A DNA stretch of 10,563 bases from Planctomycetota bacterium (GTDB taxonomy: Bacteria > Planctomycetota > Planctomycetia > Planctomycetales > Planctomycetaceae). This document shows, piece after piece, positions 7,960 through 10,563 of this stretch; position 1 is the stretch's first letter; each line of letters begins with the position of its first letter. A program made the position numbers and the translations under genes. Under the pieces are notes generated by a model. It was given only the letters and a program-made list of their open reading frames with translations. It searched no databases and was not told where the DNA came from. The stretch lies in contig JAADHY010000458.1 of the NCBI GenBank assembly GCA_013151585.1, positions 1 through 10,563 of the forward strand, written 5' to 3'.

Positions 7960-7996
7960 GAAGTCGCTTGCCGAAGCCAAGCTTCCGGGCGACTTC
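7960..7996 (+). repeat. Long hairpin in the IS110 left end
   Basis: GAAGTCGC (7960-7967) pairs with GCGACTTC (7989-7996). TTG (7968-7970) pairs with CGG (7986-7988) using wobbles, and GAAGC (7973-7977) with GCTTC (7981-7985) around CAA; only CC is unpaired. A competing 7-bp pairing, GCTTGGC (7945-7951) with GCCAAGC (7976-7982), would break it, so two conformations are possible. Confidence 0.55.
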
Positions 7997-8040
7997 TCCT
8001 GGTGAACCTTGGTCGGCCCTCGGCCTTTCTCAAGGAGGAT
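7997..8040 (+). promoter_or_regulatory. Shine-Dalgarno of the IS110 recombinase, able to be masked by a hairpin
   Basis: AAGGAGG at 8032-8038 stands 8 nt before the ATG at 8047 and decides that start. CAAGG (8031-8035) can pair with CCTTG (8007-8011), and AGGA (8036-8039) with TCCT (7997-8000). GGCC-CTC-GGCC (8015-8025) forms the inner hairpin. Folding would hide the ribosome binding site and hold recombinase translation low, which is seen in several insertion sequences; here it is inference. Confidence 0.4.
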
Positions 8041-8046
8041 TGTACC

Positions 8047-9510
8047 ATGAACGAACGAGAACAAGCAAAGACCAGAGGAGACGGGGCGACGCAACGCCGT
8101 GCGTCGGGACGCCGGTCGAGCCGTTCGGCGAGCAACGCTCGCCGCTACAACGCAGGGCAGTCCAAGCCGGACCGTTCGGTCGTCGCCGTGCCCGGGCGTT
8201 TCGTCGGCCTGGATGCTCACAAGCGCCAGGTCACGGTGTGCATCCTCGATGCCGCGGGCGAGGTCGTCCAGGAACGCTCGCTGCCGCTGGTCGAGGCGGG
8301 GTGGCACCTTTTGCTCGAGATGCTCCAGCCGCAGGACCAGGTGGCTCTGGAAGCGACGACGCACTGCTGGGAGCTGGCGCGGCGGCTCGAGCCGCACGTG
8401 GCCCGGGTGGTGGTCTCCAACCCGCTGCTGACCCGCGCGATCGCTCACGCCAAGGTGAAGACGGACCGCGTGGACGCTCGCGTGCTGGCTCACCTGTTGC
8501 GTCTGGAGTACCTGCCGGCGGTGTGGCATCCGGATGAGACGACGCTGCAGTTGCGTCAGCTTTCGGCGCGGCGCGAGGCGTTGGTGGGCCAGAGGACGGC
8601 CCTTCGGAACCGGATTCACAGCGTGCTGGCCATGCGGCTGCTCGTTCCCCCCTTCGGTCTGTTCACTCAGAAGGGGCAGGCGTGGCTGCAGGAGCTTTTG
8701 GAGTCGGAGGCGTTGGACGAAGACGCTCGGCTGATGCTGCAGAGCGACCTGCGGCTTCTTCAGGCCGTGCAAGAACAGATCGAGCGGCTCGAGCAGCGGT
8801 TGGCGGAAGTGTCTTATCCGGAGGAATCGATCCGCCTGTTGATGACCTTGCCGGGCGTGGACCTGGTGGTGGCCGTTTCGTTGTGGGCGGCCATCGGAGA
8901 CATCCGGCGGTTTCCGTCGCCGGACCATTTGGCCTCCTATTTGGGATTGGTTCCGAGCACGCGTCAGTCGGCGGACCGGTGTCATCACGGACCGATCACG
9001 AAGCGGGGCCGATCGCAGGCGCGGTGGATGGTGATCCAGGCGGCTCAGCAGGCGGCGCGGCATCCGGGACCGTTGGGGCACTTCTTCCGGCGGCTGAAGC
9101 GTCGCAAGGGACACAATGTGGCGGTGGTGGCCACGGCGCGCAAACTGGTGACGATTGCCTGGCACATTCTGACCAAGCGGGAGCCGTACCGGTACGCGGT
9201 GCCGCGGTCGACGGAGGCGAAACTGGCGCGATTGCGGGTACGGGCGACGGGCGAGCGTCGGCGGGGCGGCGTGCCGAAGGGGCAGAAGGCGACGGCCAAA
9301 CGCCCCGGCGGCAGCCGGACGATCAAGTCCTTGGACCGGGTCTACGCCAGCGAGGGCCTGCCGCCGCGAGAGCCCCTGCCGGCCGGCGAACAGCGCATGC
9401 TTCGCTCTCGGAGGCTCACCCCGTTCGTCGAAAGCCTCGGCCACGACCACATCCTCCCCCGCCGGGACGATTCCGCAGAAAAAGCCAAAAAACGTCCAAC
9501 TCCCAGTTGA
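8047..9510 (+). CDS. IS110-family transposase (DEDD/serine recombinase)
   Basis: This 487-residue enzyme should cut and rejoin the element DNA with its bridge RNA. The N-terminal RuvC-like DEDD domain (about 50-200) shows Asp56 in GLDAHK, Glu102 in ALEAT, and Asp140 and Asp143 in KTDRVDAR. A coiled-coil (about 225-258) follows. The C-terminal Transposase_20 domain (about 262-345) contains LPGVDLVVAVSLWAAIGDI, FPSPDHLASYLGLVPS and QSADRCHHGPITKRG, where Ser308 is the likely catalytic serine. All expected catalytic residues are present. The ATG is chosen for the AAGGAGG 8 nt before it. It is longer than many relatives (roughly 300-450) because of a basic, serine- and arginine-rich head of about 50 residues and a Lys/Arg-rich tail of about 100. 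The stop codon lies inside a TTGACA box at the element end. GC-rich codon use agrees with the neighbourhood, so transfer, if any, is not obvious. Confidence 0.95.
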   Translation: MNEREQAKTRGDGATQRRASGRRSSRSASNARRYNAGQSKPDRSVVAVPGRFVGLDAHKRQVTVCILDAAGEVVQERSLPLVEAGWHLLLEMLQPQDQVALEATTHCWELARRLEPHVARVVVSNPLLTRAIAHAKVKTDRVDARVLAHLLRLEYLPAVWHPDETTLQLRQLSARREALVGQRTALRNRIHSVLAMRLLVPPFGLFTQKGQAWLQELLESEALDEDARLMLQSDLRLLQAVQEQIERLEQRLAEVSYPEESIRLLMTLPGVDLVVAVSLWAAIGDIRRFPSPDHLASYLGLVPSTRQSADRCHHGPITKRGRSQARWMVIQAAQQAARHPGPLGHFFRRLKRRKGHNVAVVATARKLVTIAWHILTKREPYRYAVPRSTEAKLARLRVRATGERRRGGVPKGQKATAKRPGGSRTIKSLDRVYASEGLPPREPLPAGEQRMLRSRRLTPFVESLGHDHILPRRDDSAEKAKKRPTPS

Positions 9511-9512
9511 CA
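9507..9512 (+). promoter_or_regulatory. Consensus -35 box TTGACA at IS110 right end
   Basis: TTGACA spans the recombinase stop codon (TGA at 9508-9510), close to the element's right limit. No -10 follows at the proper distance in the present arrangement. In IS110 elements, joining right and left ends in a circle builds a promoter from a -35 on the right and a -10 on the left; TATGCG (7858-7863) or TATGGG (7864-7869) could be the partner. Confidence 0.4.
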
Positions 9513-9523
9513 CGGACAGAGGT

Positions 9524-9679
9524 AACAAACGACGCAACCAACCAGGCCGGATCAGCCCTCGAGCCATCGGCGTCGTAGTCGACCTGCTGTAACAAGTTCC
9601 GAGCGGTATAAGTGTGAGTCACGATCGAGCCATCCGGATAGGTGAGTTGCACGAACTGACCGCTAGCTGCGGGGCCACT
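9524..9679 (-). pseudogene. Rhs/YD-repeat protein fragment truncated by IS110
   Basis: The minus-strand frame reads SGPAASGQFVQLTYPDGSI, then VTHTYTARNLLQQVDYDADG and a short tail to VASFV. TYPDGS and TYTARNLLQQVDYD are hallmarks of the Rhs/YD repeats that build the cocoon of polymorphic toxins and wall-associated proteins. Only about 52 residues remain. An in-frame TGA at 9682-9680 stands just before it and no start codon with a ribosome binding site is present. The 3' side ends at the IS110 element, and no continuation is found on the far side. It lies 27 nt behind the stop of the candidate immunity gene, the place where displaced Rhs fragments are common in toxin-immunity loci. It is surely non-functional as it stands. 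Confidence 0.7.
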
Positions 9680-9706
9680 TCATTCGACCCTGGTCAGCCC
9701 GGCGAC

Positions 9707-10408
9707 TTAGACGCCAATCATCCGGCGACGGAAAAAGTAACCCAATAGATAAAGTCCGACGACACAGAAAGGAGCATGCTCTGGGACACGTTCGGACGTC
9801 CATTCGCTGAATTCGATCGCAGCGTCCACATCCGTAAAAAGGTGGTGCTGGTTCAGTAGCGTACCCCAACGTCGGCGAGCCTCGCGGACTTCCGCCTTTG
9901 TGTAGCCACAGTCCATCAGACCACTGATCATGCCTTGATCGACGACATCGAACCCCAGGAACTCATACTTGTTATCCGCGAGCTTGCCTGACGAAAGATA
10001 CCGAGATAGCCTCGGACATCGACCAGTGGGAAAGGGCTCATTTTGCGGCGTGGCGATCGCGATAAAGGCCACCCGTTTGTCCGGGAACCGCCAACGCTCG
10101 GCCACGGTCTGCAATAAGGTATCGAGATTTGGACAAAACGGGTAGCTGTCCTGCCAAGCTTCGCAAGGCACGGGAAGCTCCTGAAAATCAGTCAGTGTGG
10201 GATCCAGCGTTCTGAGTGGTAAGACTCCTCCCACGTCGAAAATGGTTGGCCACACGCGTACGTCCACTGACAGGGGCTTGTGAACAGAGTCACGGATCAA
10301 AAACTCCCGTCTCCGTTCGGGATCCCAGAGATCATCCATAGATAGCCACGCTTCCCTCGCGTCGAACGCTACTGCAGGCTCATTGATTTCGTGCGGTCGC
10401 ATTGGCAT
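9707..10408 (-). CDS. Uncharacterised protein, candidate immunity protein of an Rhs toxin locus
   Basis: This 233-residue soluble protein has no signal peptide or membrane span. I choose the ATG at 10408-10406 because AAGGAG precedes it by 9 nt. The frame stays open upstream to the window edge, so a longer form cannot be excluded. Visible features are LGFDVVD (151-157), ISGLMDCGY (161-169), LNQHHLFTD (195-203) and RVPEHAPF (217-224). The pattern of a conserved GFD-D motif followed by SGL-x-x-CGY reminds me of immunity-type hypothetical proteins found beside Rhs genes, but I cannot name the family. Its setting supports that role: it follows, after 22 nt on the same strand, the end of a possible toxin reading frame and precedes an Rhs fragment. 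As an immunity protein it would bind and block the partner toxin in the cytoplasm. The gene is certain, the role is inference. Confidence 0.75.
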   Translation of the reverse strand: MPMRPHEINEPAVAFDAREAWLSMDDLWDPERRREFLIRDSVHKPLSVDVRVWPTIFDVGGVLPLRTLDPTLTDFQELPVPCEAWQDSYPFCPNLDTLLQTVAERWRFPDKRVAFIAIATPQNEPFPTGRCPRLSRYLSSGKLADNKYEFLGFDVVDQGMISGLMDCGYTKAEVREARRRWGTLLNQHHLFTDVDAAIEFSEWTSERVPEHAPFCVVGLYLLGYFFRRRMIGV

Positions 10409-10430
10409 CGCCAGATTCTCCTTGCCCGCA

Positions 10431-10563
10431 TTACGGCCAGTCGACTGCAGGCGGGTCGTCCCCTTGCTCCAAGCATCCGCCCAGCTGCCATTTTCCCAGG
10501 ATGCATTTGCATGAGGGGTGGGGAAGCTGGTTATAGAACTGAACGTGCCAATGATCACCCGGG
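10431..10563 (-). CDS. Possible C-terminal end of a polymorphic (Rhs-type) toxin, partial
   Basis: Forty-three codons are open on the minus strand from the right edge to TAA at 10433-10431. They begin PGDHWHVQFYNQLPHP and end in DPPAVDWP. HWHVQFYN resembles the GPHWDVQ-type strands near the end of several Rhs-associated toxin domains. The spacing of 22 nt to the next start, with that gene's AAGGAG in the gap, fits a toxin-immunity pair. Codon third-position GC is about the same as in the alternative frame, in which the downstream gene would extend upstream, so composition does not settle it. The toxin activity is unknown. Confidence 0.35.
   Translation of the reverse strand, partial: PGDHWHVQFYNQLPHPSCKCILGKWQLGGCLEQGDDPPAVDWP

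Larger units (their letters stand above)
7867..8046 (+). ncRNA. Candidate bridge RNA of the IS110 element
   Basis: In IS110-group elements the left-end non-coding segment encodes a bridge RNA (about 177 nt in IS621). Its two internal loops pair with target and donor DNA. The 180 nt before this recombinase fit that plan. There is a 5' stem-loop GGGCT-TCG-AGCCC (7867-7879). A second stem GTAACT (7886-7891) with AGTTGC (7938-7943) encloses a large asymmetric internal loop, capped by GAGC (7917-7920) with GCTC (7926-7929). A long hairpin follows at 7960-7996, then a hairpin reaching the recombinase Shine-Dalgarno. Pairings were found by eye. Which loop reads target and which donor is not resolved, and the outer arm GAGTCCCC (7892-7899) could instead pair with GGGGCGACTC at 7845-7854, which is upstream of the RNA. 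Confidence 0.45.
7845..9523 (+). mobile_element. IS110-family insertion sequence (ends approximate)
   Basis: One recombinase gene occupies nearly the whole element, with a structured non-coding left end and only about 13 nt after the stop codon. This asymmetry matches the IS110 group, which lacks terminal inverted repeats and usually makes no target duplication. The right limit is set near 9523 because Rhs-like coding sequence on the minus strand is readable up to about 9524. The left limit is uncertain: 7845 is the start of the structured block just before the putative RNA, but it could lie further left (to about 7600). The core dinucleotide could not be fixed. The recombinase is intact, so the element may be active. 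Confidence 0.6.

Noticed and set aside
7354..9567. 737-codon open frame on the minus strand across the IS110 gene
   Set aside because: It is antisense to a clear recombinase, has low-complexity Arg/Pro/Gln composition and no recognisable domain; long antisense frames are common in GC-rich genes.
9663..9869. 68-codon minus-strand frame inside the candidate immunity gene
   Set aside because: It is a shifted frame of the 233-residue gene and has no own start signal.

Overview
The window looks like a piece of a planctomycete chromosome (Pirellulales-like). This is inferred from the high GC content, the secreted formylglycine sulfatase with a planctomycete-type C-terminal module, the Gram-negative lipid A gene lpxA, and long intergenic spacers carrying GC-rich hairpins. 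No rRNA or tRNA is present, so the assignment rests on protein style alone.

Layout. Positions 1-521 (minus) hold the N-terminal part of a B12-binding radical SAM protein that runs off the left edge. A hairpin-bearing spacer (522-1275) follows. Then comes an intact ATP-dependent protease Lon (1276-3657, minus). Lon is divergent from lpxA (4134-5075, plus), the first acyltransferase of lipid A synthesis. After another spacer there is an exported sulfatase (5652-7377, plus) whose reading frame is broken once near 6318-6330.

The right third is accessory DNA. A repeat-rich stretch (7378-7844) leads into an IS110-family element with an intact DEDD/serine recombinase (8047-9510). The 5' non-coding end of this element is strongly structured and is a good candidate for a bridge RNA. 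A perfect TTGACA box overlaps the recombinase stop codon at the other end, as expected if a circular form of the element builds its own promoter. The element abuts a short Rhs/YD-repeat fragment on the minus strand (9524-9679). Upstream of that, also on the minus strand, lie a 233-residue candidate immunity protein (9707-10408) and the last 43 codons of what may be a polymorphic toxin (10431-10563).

How the parts relate. Radical SAM protein, Lon, LpxA and sulfatase are independent units (membrane or secondary metabolism, proteostasis, outer membrane, polysaccharide desulfation). The right end reads as a decaying Rhs toxin-immunity locus: toxin tail, immunity gene, displaced Rhs fragment, then the insertion sequence. 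The most notable system is the IS110 element with its putative guide RNA. I see no evidence of a wholly new system.
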